A program made the translations under genes and the position numbers. From Tardiphaga sp. (GTDB lineage: Bacteria; Pseudomonadota; Alphaproteobacteria; Rhizobiales; Xanthobacteraceae): a stretch of DNA of 7,382 nucleotides. The stretch spans positions 1 through 7,382 of the forward strand of contig JACMOT010000137.1 in NCBI GenBank assembly GCA_014377915.1, in the 5' to 3' direction. Positions 1-6,121 of this stretch are shown here, piece by piece. Numbering within the stretch: the stretch's first letter is position 1; every line of letters begins with the position of its first letter. The notes beneath the pieces were generated by a model that had not been told where the DNA came from, ran no database searches, and worked only from the letters and a program-made list of their open reading frames with translations.

Positions 1-372
1 CGTAAAGCCGTTGCGCTCGTAAAACCGGATCGCGCGAACATTGTCGGCGTTGACCTTCAGCGTCACGCCGCCGGGCGCCAGCCGCTTGGCCTCGTCGACG
101 AGCCTGCGGCTGATATCAGTGCCCCATTGCGCCGGGCTGGCGACGAGCTGGTCGAGATACCCGGTCGCGTCGGTGGTCACAAAACCCACCATTGCGCCAT
201 CCTGCTCGGCGACCACAATCTCAGCCAGCGGCACCAGCTCGTCGCGCCAGCGCGCGCGCCACCAGTCGACGCGGGCGTCGAAATCGATCGACGGATAGGC
301 CTTGCGCCACGTCTCCAGCCATAGCGCGATGGCGGCGTCCTCATCGCTGGTACGGTAGCGCCGCAGCTCCAC
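1..372 (-). CDS. GNAT family N-acetyltransferase (partial, C-terminus beyond the left edge)
   Basis: Reading the minus strand from a GTG at 372 gives 124 open codons that run off the window. The protein begins MELRRYRTSDEDAAIALW, a typical GNAT start (beta1 and alpha1). It contains a central strand pair (EIVVAEQDGAMVGFV, about residues 51-65) and the acetyl-CoA-binding region around SPAQWGTDISRRLVDEAKR (about 79-97). It ends with the motif-B signature NVRAIRFYERNGF (about 111-123), which is highly characteristic of GNAT enzymes. The family transfers an acetyl group from acetyl-CoA to an amine; the substrate cannot be inferred. The pyrophosphate-loop glycines of motif A look degenerate, with a WGTDIS-like segment where Q/RxxGxG/A is expected. 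The GTG start lies 2 bases after the stop of the OmpA/MotB-like gene, with a GGAG-like ribosome-binding site inside that gene's last codons, so it is probably cotranscribed with it. Only the last few dozen residues should be missing. Family assignment is firm; substrate is unknown. Confidence 0.88.
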   Translation of the reverse strand, partial: MELRRYRTSDEDAAIALWLETWRKAYPSIDFDARVDWWRARWRDELVPLAEIVVAEQDGAMVGFVTTDATGYLDQLVASPAQWGTDISRRLVDEAKRLAPGGVTLKVNADNVRAIRFYERNGFT

Positions 373-374
373 GG

Positions 375-1406
375 CTATCGCTCCGTCAGCTTCAGTTCGA
401 TGCGGCGGTTGCGCTTGTAGGCGTCCTCGGGGGTGGCTGTGTCGAGCGGCTGGAATTCGGCGAAGCCGGCGGCGACGAGGCGCTGCGCGGGAACGCCGAG
501 CGAAATCAGGTACTGCACCACCGAGATCGCGCGCGCGCTCGACAATTCCCAGTTCGACTTGAACAGCGGGCTGTTGAGGATCGGCCGTGAATCGGTGTGG
601 CCATCGACCCGCATCACCCATGCGATCTCGGGCGGGATTTGCTTGTCCAGTTCGGTTAGCGCGCTGGCAACCTTGTCGAGCTCGGCCTTGCCCTCCGGCA
701 GCAGCAGCGCCTGGGCGGTGTCGAAGAACACTTCCGACTGGAACACGAAACGGTCGCCGACGATGCGGATATCCGGCCGGTTGCCGAGAATGGCGCGCAG
801 CCGGCCGAAGAATTCCGAACGGTAGCGCGACAGTTCCTGCACCCGCTGCGCCAGCGCGACATTGAGGCGCTGGCCGAGATCGACGATGCGGCCCTGGGAC
901 TCCTTGTCGCGCTTCTCGGAGGCGTCGAGCGCGTCCTCCAGCGCGGCGAGCTGGCGGCGCAGCGCCGAGATCTGCTGGTTCAGCACCTCGACCTGGGCCA
1001 GGGCGCGCGACGACAATTGCTTCTCGGAATCCAGCGCCCTGTTGAGTTCGCCGGCGCGGCCGGCGGCGTCGGAGCCGGCGCTGGCGAGGCCGTCATACAG
1101 GCCCTTGACGCGGTCACGTTCGGACTCGGCGGCCGACAGGCCGGCGCGCATCTGCGACAGCTGGTCGTCGAGATTGAGCTTGCCGAGCTTTTCCAGCGAC
1201 AACAGGTCGTTGAGCTGCGCCAGCTTGGCGTTGAGCTGCTCCAGCGCCTTGTCCTTGCCGGTGACCTCCTGCGACAGATAAAACTGCACCACGAGGAAGA
1301 TCGACAGCATGAACACCACGGCCAGCACCAGCGTCGACAGCGCGTCGACGAAGCCGGGCCAGTAGTTGAATTCCGAAGAACCGCGGCGTCCGCGTGCGAG
1401 GGCCAT
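375..1406 (-). CDS. MotB-like OmpA-family peptidoglycan-binding protein with long coiled coil
   Basis: This 343-residue protein has a short cytoplasmic N-terminus, then one membrane segment (about 17-43). Within that segment Asp21 (in WPGFVDALSTL) sits where MotB, ExbD and TolR carry their proton-binding Asp. Residues about 45-200 form a long Gln/Leu/Glu/Arg-rich predicted coiled coil. Residues about 213-343 form an OmpA-like domain with VDGHTDSRP (267-275), NWELSSARA (285-293) and the final NRRIELKL segment, the pattern that grips meso-diaminopimelate of peptidoglycan. By family logic it is the plug/anchor subunit of an ion-driven motor, in the inner membrane and reaching through the periplasm to the cell wall. 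The start at 1406 is chosen because GGAGAA lies just upstream and the membrane segment follows promptly; an in-frame ATG 16 codons earlier (1454) adds an unlikely extension. Its partner channel gene is immediately upstream in the same direction. It is not a classical flagellar MotB by context; the physiological role is unknown. Confidence 0.9.
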   Translation of the reverse strand: MALARGRRGSSEFNYWPGFVDALSTLVLAVVFMLSIFLVVQFYLSQEVTGKDKALEQLNAKLAQLNDLLSLEKLGKLNLDDQLSQMRAGLSAAESERDRVKGLYDGLASAGSDAAGRAGELNRALDSEKQLSSRALAQVEVLNQQISALRRQLAALEDALDASEKRDKESQGRIVDLGQRLNVALAQRVQELSRYRSEFFGRLRAILGNRPDIRIVGDRFVFQSEVFFDTAQALLLPEGKAELDKVASALTELDKQIPPEIAWVMRVDGHTDSRPILNSPLFKSNWELSSARAISVVQYLISLGVPAQRLVAAGFAEFQPLDTATPEDAYKRNRRIELKLTER

Positions 1407-1600
1407 CAGATGTTCTCCAGGATGCGGCAGCGTTTCCCGGACGCGGTGCGGCATTCTTCATGCCGCTCCGCGGATCCGGGATCCCGGTTTGTTTGGGACG
1501 CACCGGGACCCCGGCTTGGCAGCGCACCGCGTCGCAAGGGCGACGCGTTGCGCAGCATCCGGGGAACGTGAACATCAATTCCGTGCACGCCGCCGCTCAT
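1406..1600 (-). other. Candidate 64-codon bridging ORF between channel and anchor genes (doubtful as a gene)
   Basis: On the minus strand an ATG at 1600 overlaps the stop of the MotA/TolQ/ExbB-like gene as ATGA. The frame stays open for 64 codons across the palindromic repeat and stops in a TGATG overlap with the ATG of the MotB-like gene at 1406. A weak GAGAAG ribosome-binding site precedes it. The peptide (begins MSGGVHGIDVHVPRML, ends GKRCRILENI) is Arg/Gly/Pro-rich, has no recognisable domain, membrane segment or signal peptide, and about half of it is encoded by repeat DNA. It may be a chance frame in GC-rich sequence, or it may be tolerated because translation through it couples the two flanking genes. 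I do not claim a functional product. Confidence 0.2.
1471..1566. repeat. GC-rich palindromic (REP-like) intergenic repeat element
   Basis: Two structures are visible. First, a near-identical 16-base direct repeat of the form CCGGGAYCCCGGYTTG occurs at 1476-1491 and 1503-1518 (14 of 16 positions match); the first copy includes the perfect palindrome CCGGGATCCCGG (1476-1487). Second, an imperfect inverted repeat spans 1509-1564: the arms begin CCCCGG and end CGCGTCGC, around a 4-base AAGG loop (1536-1539). RNA from either strand could fold into a long hairpin. The sequence style resembles dispersed palindromic intergenic repeats common in Bradyrhizobium and relatives, which is my recollection and not a search result. 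It sits between two genes expected to be cotranscribed and could affect mRNA stability or the ratio of the two products. Confidence 0.6.
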
Positions 1601-2598
1601 AGATTCTTCTCGGGCTGGCGAGCGATGCGTTCCAGCAGGACCTTGATCTCGCGGCTCTGTTCGCCCTGGCCGTCGGCCCATTCGCGGATCATCTCCTGCT
1701 CCGAGCGCATATGCGCCACCAGGCTCTGGATCGCATCCGCCAGATTGGCCATCGCGGTGGTGGTGCCGCGATTGTTGCCGCCTTCTTCCATGGTGATGCG
1801 CAGCCGTTCGATGGCGTGCTGCAGGTCGCCCGACGCGCCGGCGGCGCTTTCACCGGAATATTCCCGCACGGTGGAGGCGAGCCAGTCCTCGAGGTCGGTG
1901 TAGAAGCGGTTCTGTGCCCCCGAGGATTGCAGATCGAGGAAGCCGAGGATCAGCGAGCCGGCGAGGCCGAACAGCGACGACGAAAACGAGATTCCCATGC
2001 CGGCCAGAGGCGCGGCGAGGCCTTCCTTCAGCGTGTCGAACAGCGCGCCGGCGTCGCCGCCGACCTTCAGCCCGTCGATCACCTTGCCGACCGAACCGAC
2101 GGTCTCGATCAGGCCCCAGAAGGTGCCGAGCAGGCCGAGAAACACCAGCAGGCCGGTCATGTAGCGGGAGATGTCGCGGGCCTCGTCGAGCCGCGTCGCG
2201 ATCGAATCCAGCAGATGCCGCATGGTCTGCTGCGAGATCGACATCCGCCCGGAGCGCTCGCCGCCGAGGATGGCGGCCATCGGCGCCAGCAAAGTCGGGC
2301 GCCGGTCCAGCGCCAGGCCGGGGTCGGAAATACGGAAATTATTGACCCAGGAGACTTCGGGATACAGCCGGATCACCTGCCGGAACGCCAGGATGATGCC
2401 GATGAACAGCACCGCCCCGATCAGCGCGTTGAGACCCGGATTGGCGAAGAACGCCATCATGATCTGCTTGTAGAGCACCGTCATCACCAGCGCGCACAGC
2501 ACCAGGAATACAACCATTCGCACCAGGAAGATCCGCGGCGAGGACAGCTTGGTCAGTTCGATCTCCATCGCGGAGCGGGAAGAGGAGCCTGGCGCCAT
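1597..2598 (-). CDS. MotA/TolQ/ExbB proton-channel family protein
   Basis: The 333-residue protein carries two N-terminal hydrophobic segments (about 22-44 and 56-73). A cytoplasmic stretch follows, then the MotA/TolQ/ExbB core: one segment at about 146-168 with the hallmark FLGLLGTFWGLIETVG, and another at about 194-222 (APLAGMGISFSSSLFGLAG...). A hydrophilic tail of about 110 residues ends the protein. In this family five such subunits form an inner-membrane ring around two MotB/ExbD/TolR-type subunits, and ion flow drives rotation or force generation. The next gene downstream supplies just such a partner. The start at 2598 (MAPGSSSRSAMEIEL) is preferred over an in-frame ATG at 2568 (MEIELTKL) and one at 2688. 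None has a good ribosome-binding site, so the N-terminus is uncertain by 10 residues. Transcription probably begins in the divergent region 2599-2780. No flagellar, ton or tol genes are nearby, so the specific function is unknown. Confidence 0.9.
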   Translation of the reverse strand: MAPGSSSRSAMEIELTKLSSPRIFLVRMVVFLVLCALVMTVLYKQIMMAFFANPGLNALIGAVLFIGIILAFRQVIRLYPEVSWVNNFRISDPGLALDRRPTLLAPMAAILGGERSGRMSISQQTMRHLLDSIATRLDEARDISRYMTGLLVFLGLLGTFWGLIETVGSVGKVIDGLKVGGDAGALFDTLKEGLAAPLAGMGISFSSSLFGLAGSLILGFLDLQSSGAQNRFYTDLEDWLASTVREYSGESAAGASGDLQHAIERLRITMEEGGNNRGTTTAMANLADAIQSLVAHMRSEQEMIREWADGQGEQSREIKVLLERIARQPEKNL

Positions 2599-2692
2599 GA
2601 GGGATTCATCTGCGTGGGAGGGAAGGACAGGTGCGCAATATGGCACAGCCCTGCAACAAGAAAAGATCGAAGTCAGCCGCTGTCCCATGCGG

Positions 2693-2704
2693 GTTCCATG
2701 GAAC
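2693..2704. promoter_or_regulatory. 12-base perfect palindrome in the divergent intergenic region
   Basis: GTTCCATGGAAC is a perfect self-complementary dodecamer. It lies between the divergently transcribed channel gene (start 2598) and the DUF1295 gene (start 2781). Its GGAAC half-sites resemble the -35 element of ECF/EcfG stress promoters on both strands, but I found no CGTT -10 element at the usual 16-18 base spacing. It is therefore best read as a possible operator. Just downstream, TTGGAC (2706-2711) with TACAGC (2729-2734) at 17-base spacing is a weak sigma-70-like candidate for the plus-strand pair; the palindrome would sit immediately upstream of it. The remainder of 2599-2780 shows no gene. 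Confidence 0.3.
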
Positions 2705-2780
2705 TTTGGACTGAAACCGCGCTTGAATTACAGCGTATTTGTGAAAACGCCGCTGATTTAGCCGCTATATGGGACCTCAC

Positions 2781-3632
2781 ATGACACTGACCTATTATCT
2801 GGGAGCGATCGTCGCCATCGCGGTTTCGCTGTCGATCCTGATGACCGGCGCCTGGCTGGTGCAGCAGCGCACGGGAAATTCGGGCTGGGTCGACACCATC
2901 TGGACGTTCTCGCTCGGCCTGGTCGGCGCTGGCAGCGCGCTATGGCCGCTGGCGGGGGCCGCGCCGAATGCCAGGCAATGGCTGGTCGCCGCGCTGGTGG
3001 CGGTGTGGTCGGTGCGGCTCGGGTCGCACATCGCCATCCGTACCCGCGGAATCACCGATGATCCGCGTTATGCCGCCTTTGCCAAGAATTGGGGCGCCGA
3101 CTCGCCGAAGAAGATGTTCCTGTTTCTGCAGAACCAGGGTTTTGCTTCGATCCCGCTGGTGTTCGCGATTTTCGTGGCCTCGCGCTTCCCGTCAGAGGCG
3201 TTGCGGCCGCAGGATTATCTCGGCGTGCTGATCCTGTTCGCCGGCATCGTCGGTGAAACCGTTTCCGATGCCCAGCTCAAGACGTTTCGCACCGATCCGG
3301 CCAATAAGGGCAAGGTCTGCGACATCGGGCTGTGGCGCTGGTCGCGGCACCCGAACTACTTCTTCGAATGGTTGTGCTGGCTGGCCTATCCGGTGATCGC
3401 CCTGTCGCTCGACTATCCGTGGGGCGTGGCGACGCTGCTGGCGCCGTTGTTCATGTTCTGGATCCTGCGCTACGTCACCGGCGTTCCGCCGCTCGAGGAG
3501 CAGATGCTGCTGTCGCGCGGCGACAGCTACCGCGCCTATCAGGCGCGGACCAGCGCGTTCTTTCCGATGCCGCCCAAGCCCTTGTCCGATAAGTCGTTGC
3601 CGAAGGAATCGATGAAGGAAGCCACGGAATGA
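2781..3632 (+). CDS. DUF1295 family polytopic membrane protein (steroid 5-alpha-reductase/ICMT-like fold)
   Basis: The 283-residue protein has several hydrophobic helices (about 5-27, 41-61, 66-84, 121-137, 146-160, 195-235). Its C-terminal region has the DUF1295 pattern: LWRWSRHPNYFFEW (184-197), then GVPPLEEQMLLSRG and YRAYQARTSAFFP before a short hydrophilic tail. The Arg-His-Pro-Asn-Tyr motif is shared with the steroid/sterol reductase and isoprenylcysteine methyltransferase superfamily, where this region helps bind NADPH or SAM. The enzymatic reaction here is unproven. I prefer the start at 2781 (MTLTYYLG), with GGGACC 5-10 bases upstream, over an in-frame ATG at 2769. Its stop overlaps the next gene by ATGA, so translation is probably coupled to the methyltransferase. 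The two proteins likely act on the same membrane-associated lipid or hydrophobic substrate, which is an inference from this arrangement. Confidence 0.88.
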   Translation: MTLTYYLGAIVAIAVSLSILMTGAWLVQQRTGNSGWVDTIWTFSLGLVGAGSALWPLAGAAPNARQWLVAALVAVWSVRLGSHIAIRTRGITDDPRYAAFAKNWGADSPKKMFLFLQNQGFASIPLVFAIFVASRFPSEALRPQDYLGVLILFAGIVGETVSDAQLKTFRTDPANKGKVCDIGLWRWSRHPNYFFEWLCWLAYPVIALSLDYPWGVATLLAPLFMFWILRYVTGVPPLEEQMLLSRGDSYRAYQARTSAFFPMPPKPLSDKSLPKESMKEATE

Positions 3633-4657
3633 GCTTTATCTCGAGGATCATAGGCACTGCCGAACGCGTGCCGCTGCCGGACATGGTGATCCGCACCGGC
3701 ATCCAGCAATTGTGTTCGCGCACCGCGACCCGGCTGGCCGCGGCCGATGTCAGCACTGATGCCGCCTTTGCCACCGAGATGGCGGCGCGCGCGGTGGCCG
3801 AGCATACCGATGCCGCCAACGCCCAGCATTACGAAGTGCCGGCGGCGTTCTTCGCGCTGGTGTTGGGACAGAACCGGAAATATTCGTCGTGCTTCTACAA
3901 GGAGCCCGAATCGACCCTGCGGGAGGCCGAGGAAGAGGCGCTGCGCCAGACCATCGAACACGCCGACCTCGCGGACGGCCAGTCGATTCTCGAGCTTGGT
4001 TGTGGCTGGGGTTCGTTGTCGCTGTTCATGGCGCGGCAATTTCCCAATTCCCGCGTCACCGCGGTGTCCAATTCCAGATCGCAGCGCGAATATATCGAGG
4101 CTGAAGCCGCCAGCCGTGGCCTGATCAATCTTCACGTCATCACCCGGGACATGAATGTCTTCGACCCGGGCCAGCAATTCGACCGCATCGTCTCGGTGGA
4201 GATGTTCGAGCACATGATGAACTGGCGTGAACTGATGAATCGGGTGCGCGGCTGGTTGAAGCCTGATGGCCGCTTCTTCCTGCACATTTTCACGCACCGT
4301 TCCGGTACTTATCTCTTCGATCGCGCCGACAAGGAAGACTGGATCGCACAGCATTTCTTCACCGGCGGGGTGATGCCGAGCCATCAGTTGATCCGGCAAT
4401 ATGCCGATCTGTTCGAGGTCGAGAAGGAGTGGCGCTGGAGCGGCTTGCATTACCAGCGCACCGCATTGGACTGGCTGGAGAACTTCGATCGCCACCGCGA
4501 CGCGATCGAGCGCGTACTGCGTCCGGTCTATGGCAGCAGCACTTCGCTATGGATGCGGCGCTGGCGCTGGTTCTTTCTAGCGACCGCCGGACTGTTCGGT
4601 TACGCCGATGGCAGCGAGTGGGGTGTCAGCCACTACCGGATGACCGCCGTTAACTAG
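3629..4657 (+). CDS. CFA-synthase superfamily SAM-dependent methyltransferase
   Basis: The 342-residue protein has a Rossmann SAM-binding motif I (ILELGCGWGSLSLFMA, 120-135), a following acidic strand and VEMFEHM (190-196). It also shows KPDGRFFLH (211-219) and a C-terminal substrate-cap region. It belongs to the cyclopropane-fatty-acyl-phospholipid synthase superfamily (COG2230 type), whose members transfer a SAM methylene or methyl group to unsaturated acyl chains or, in the plant coclaurine N-methyltransferase branch, to amines. Compared from memory with E. coli Cfa, ligands equivalent to Glu239, His266 and Tyr317 appear as Glu194, His219 and Tyr275. The Cys139 position reads Ser, with a Cys one residue later (YSSCFY, 85-90). 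The N-terminal domain of classical Cfa is largely missing, and the YSSC, NSRSQREYIE and C-terminal LFGYADGSEW segments look closer to the coclaurine-methyltransferase-like branch. The ATG at 3629 is fixed by the ATGA overlap with the DUF1295 gene. Automated annotation would probably call it cfa; the exact product is open. Confidence 0.85.
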   Translation: MSFISRIIGTAERVPLPDMVIRTGIQQLCSRTATRLAAADVSTDAAFATEMAARAVAEHTDAANAQHYEVPAAFFALVLGQNRKYSSCFYKEPESTLREAEEEALRQTIEHADLADGQSILELGCGWGSLSLFMARQFPNSRVTAVSNSRSQREYIEAEAASRGLINLHVITRDMNVFDPGQQFDRIVSVEMFEHMMNWRELMNRVRGWLKPDGRFFLHIFTHRSGTYLFDRADKEDWIAQHFFTGGVMPSHQLIRQYADLFEVEKEWRWSGLHYQRTALDWLENFDRHRDAIERVLRPVYGSSTSLWMRRWRWFFLATAGLFGYADGSEWGVSHYRMTAVN

Positions 4658-4664
4658 TTCAAGG

Positions 4665-4687
4665 CGCTCACACGATCGCGTGAGAGC
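4665..4687 (+). terminator. Weak hairpin after the methyltransferase gene (possible terminator)
   Basis: CTCAC (4667-4671) pairs with GTGAG (4680-4684) across an 8-base loop, 10 bases after the methyltransferase stop codon. No U-rich tract follows (AGCAAAGAATT), so it is not a textbook intrinsic terminator. It may act with Rho or only protect the 3' end of the mRNA. Confidence 0.3.
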
Positions 4688-4749
4688 AAAGAATTCACTG
4701 CGATTACAGAGTGGTATCGCCATGTGGCATTGCGCCGCCCTGAATTCTA

Positions 4750-4801
4750 TTGCGTTGCAGCGCAACTGACCTATCGTCAACTATCAAACGTGGTTCGTCA
4801 A
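4750..4801 (+). promoter_or_regulatory. Candidate promoter/operator region upstream of the efflux operon
   Basis: The 251-base gap 4658-4908 holds no supportable gene. Within it, TTGCGT (4750-4755) and TATCGT (4772-4777), 16 bases apart, form a weak sigma-70-like promoter. Nested dyads overlap the -35: TTGCG-n6-CGCAA (4750-4765) and GTTGC-AGC-GCAAC (4754-4766). The heptamer TCGTCAA is repeated at 4774-4780 and 4795-4801, exactly 21 bases (two helical turns) apart. A repressor of the TetR type commonly controls such pumps and would suit a dyad here, but no regulator gene is in the window and none of these sites matches a named consensus that I can confirm. Confidence 0.25.
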
Positions 4802-4908
4802 ATCCGGAAAAGTCGCGATGGGCAGTTGTCCGGCGGCTCCTTGATGCGTGTGCGAGCCCGCAGCACTGTTCAAGACGTCGAGTTCAACACTCAGGGACGA
4901 TAGGTACA

Positions 4909-6111
4909 ATGACGATATTCAATGCTCGCTCCGCTGTTCTCGCGATGGCGCTGGCCGGGCTTGCGCCATGGCTGGCCGGTTGCAGCGAGCCGAAGCAGGC
5001 GGTGGCGTCGATTGCCGCGGAAGAGCCGGAAGTCAGCGTCATCTCCGTGAAGCCGCATGCGCGTTCCCTGATCCGCGAACTGCCCGGCCGTATCGCCCCG
5101 ACCCGCGTCGCCGATGTGCGTCCGCGCGTGTCCGGCATCGTGGTCGAGCGCTTGTTCAGCCAGGGCAGCGAAGTGAAGGCCGGCACCCCTCTCTACCGCA
5201 TCGACCCGAAGCCGTTCGAAGTTGAATTGCAAGCCAGCGACGCGGCGCTGGCCAAGGCGACCGCGGCCTACGACGTGACCTTCCAGCAGGCGCGACGAAT
5301 TTCGACGCTGGCTGGCCAGAAGGCGGTGTCCGAAGCCGAGAACGAAAAGGCGATCGGTGCGATGCGCCAGGCCGAGGCGGAAATCGCCGGCCGCAAGGCG
5401 GACGTCGCGCGCGCCAGGCTCAATCTTGACTATGCCACCATCCGCGCGCCGATCAGCGGAATCGTCGGTGCCGCGCTGGTCAGCGAAGGCGCGCTGGTGG
5501 TGCAGAATGACAGCACCAATCTCGCCACCATTCAGCAACTCGATCCGGTCTATGCCGACTTCACGCAGTCGGTGAGCGAAATGAACTCGCTGCGTCGCGC
5601 CTTCGACAATGGCGATCTCGACCGCATCGCCGGCGCCGCCAAGGTACGGCTGGTGCTCGATGACGGCACGCTGTATCCGATTGCCGGCAAGCTGCTGTTC
5701 TCCGAATCCAAGGTTGATACGTTCACCGGCCAGGTCACGTTGCGCGGTGAATTCTCCAATCCGAAGAATGAATTGTTGCCGGGCATGTATGTCCGGGTGC
5801 AGATCGAACAGGGCATTGATACCGATGCCATCGCGGTGCCGCAGCAGGCGGTGCAGCGCAATGGTGGCGGCGGCGCCGAAGTATATGTCGTCAAGGCCGA
5901 TGGTCACGTCGCCACCCAGGTGGTGCGCATGGGTGCGGTGCAGGACGGCCAATGGTTCGTGACCGAGGGCCTGAAGGGTGGCGAGCGCGTTGTCGTCGAA
6001 GGGTTCCAGAAATTTGCGCCGGGCGACAAGGTCAAGCCACTGCCCTGGAGCGAGGCGGAAACCGCCATTAACACGGCGGCCGGCGATCAGCCCACGCTAG
6101 CAAAACCCTGA
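4909..6111 (+). CDS. RND efflux periplasmic adaptor (membrane-fusion) lipoprotein, AcrA/MexA type
   Basis: The 400-residue protein begins with a lipoprotein signal peptide ending in the lipobox LAGC, so Cys25 would be lipidated and the protein anchored on the periplasmic face of the inner membrane. The adaptor architecture follows: first half of the lipoyl/barrel-sandwich domain (about 68-105, VRPRVSGIVVERLF... GTPLYRIDP), an alpha-helical hairpin (about 107-170), and the second lipoyl half (about 173-205, LDYATIRAPISGIVG). The beta-barrel (about 210-300) and the membrane-proximal C-terminal domain complete it. Length matches the family. It bridges an RND pump and an outer-membrane channel to export drugs, detergents or other amphiphiles. 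I chose ATG 4909 because the signal peptide starts there; the frame is open upstream to 4750 but would add 53 residues before it. The pump gene follows after 10 bases. Export substrate cannot be read from the sequence. Confidence 0.95.
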   Translation: MTIFNARSAVLAMALAGLAPWLAGCSEPKQAVASIAAEEPEVSVISVKPHARSLIRELPGRIAPTRVADVRPRVSGIVVERLFSQGSEVKAGTPLYRIDPKPFEVELQASDAALAKATAAYDVTFQQARRISTLAGQKAVSEAENEKAIGAMRQAEAEIAGRKADVARARLNLDYATIRAPISGIVGAALVSEGALVVQNDSTNLATIQQLDPVYADFTQSVSEMNSLRRAFDNGDLDRIAGAAKVRLVLDDGTLYPIAGKLLFSESKVDTFTGQVTLRGEFSNPKNELLPGMYVRVQIEQGIDTDAIAVPQQAVQRNGGGGAEVYVVKADGHVATQVVRMGAVQDGQWFVTEGLKGGERVVVEGFQKFAPGDKVKPLPWSEAETAINTAAGDQPTLAKP

Positions 6112-6121
6112 GATCTGATTG

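Noticed and set aside
375..2598. Zorya anti-phage system (ZorA/ZorB)
   Set aside because: The MotA/MotB-like pairing fits superficially, but the channel protein lacks the long ZorA tail and no ZorC, ZorD or ZorE gene is adjacent; the next gene is a GNAT acetyltransferase.
2700..2724. EcfG (general stress response) promoter starting at GGAAC
   Set aside because: GGAAC is present, but at 16-18 bases the downstream sequence is GCTT/CTTG/TTGA and not CGTT.
1711..2784. 357-residue plus-strand frame opposite the channel gene
   Set aside because: It is Gln/His/Arg-rich and featureless, whereas the minus strand encodes clear membrane helices of the MotA/TolQ/ExbB family.
3539..4495. 318-residue open frame on the minus strand opposite the methyltransferase gene
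   Set aside because: It is antisense to a well-supported methyltransferase, has His/Arg/Gln-rich shadow composition and no domain; long antisense frames are expected in GC-rich coding DNA.
4750..4908. 53-residue N-terminal extension of the adaptor protein
   Set aside because: The lipoprotein signal peptide with lipobox begins at ATG 4909; an extension would bury it, and the extra residues look non-coding.
4891..5952. 353-residue minus-strand frame opposite the adaptor gene
   Set aside because: The plus strand clearly encodes a complete RND adaptor; the antisense product shows only codon-shadow composition.
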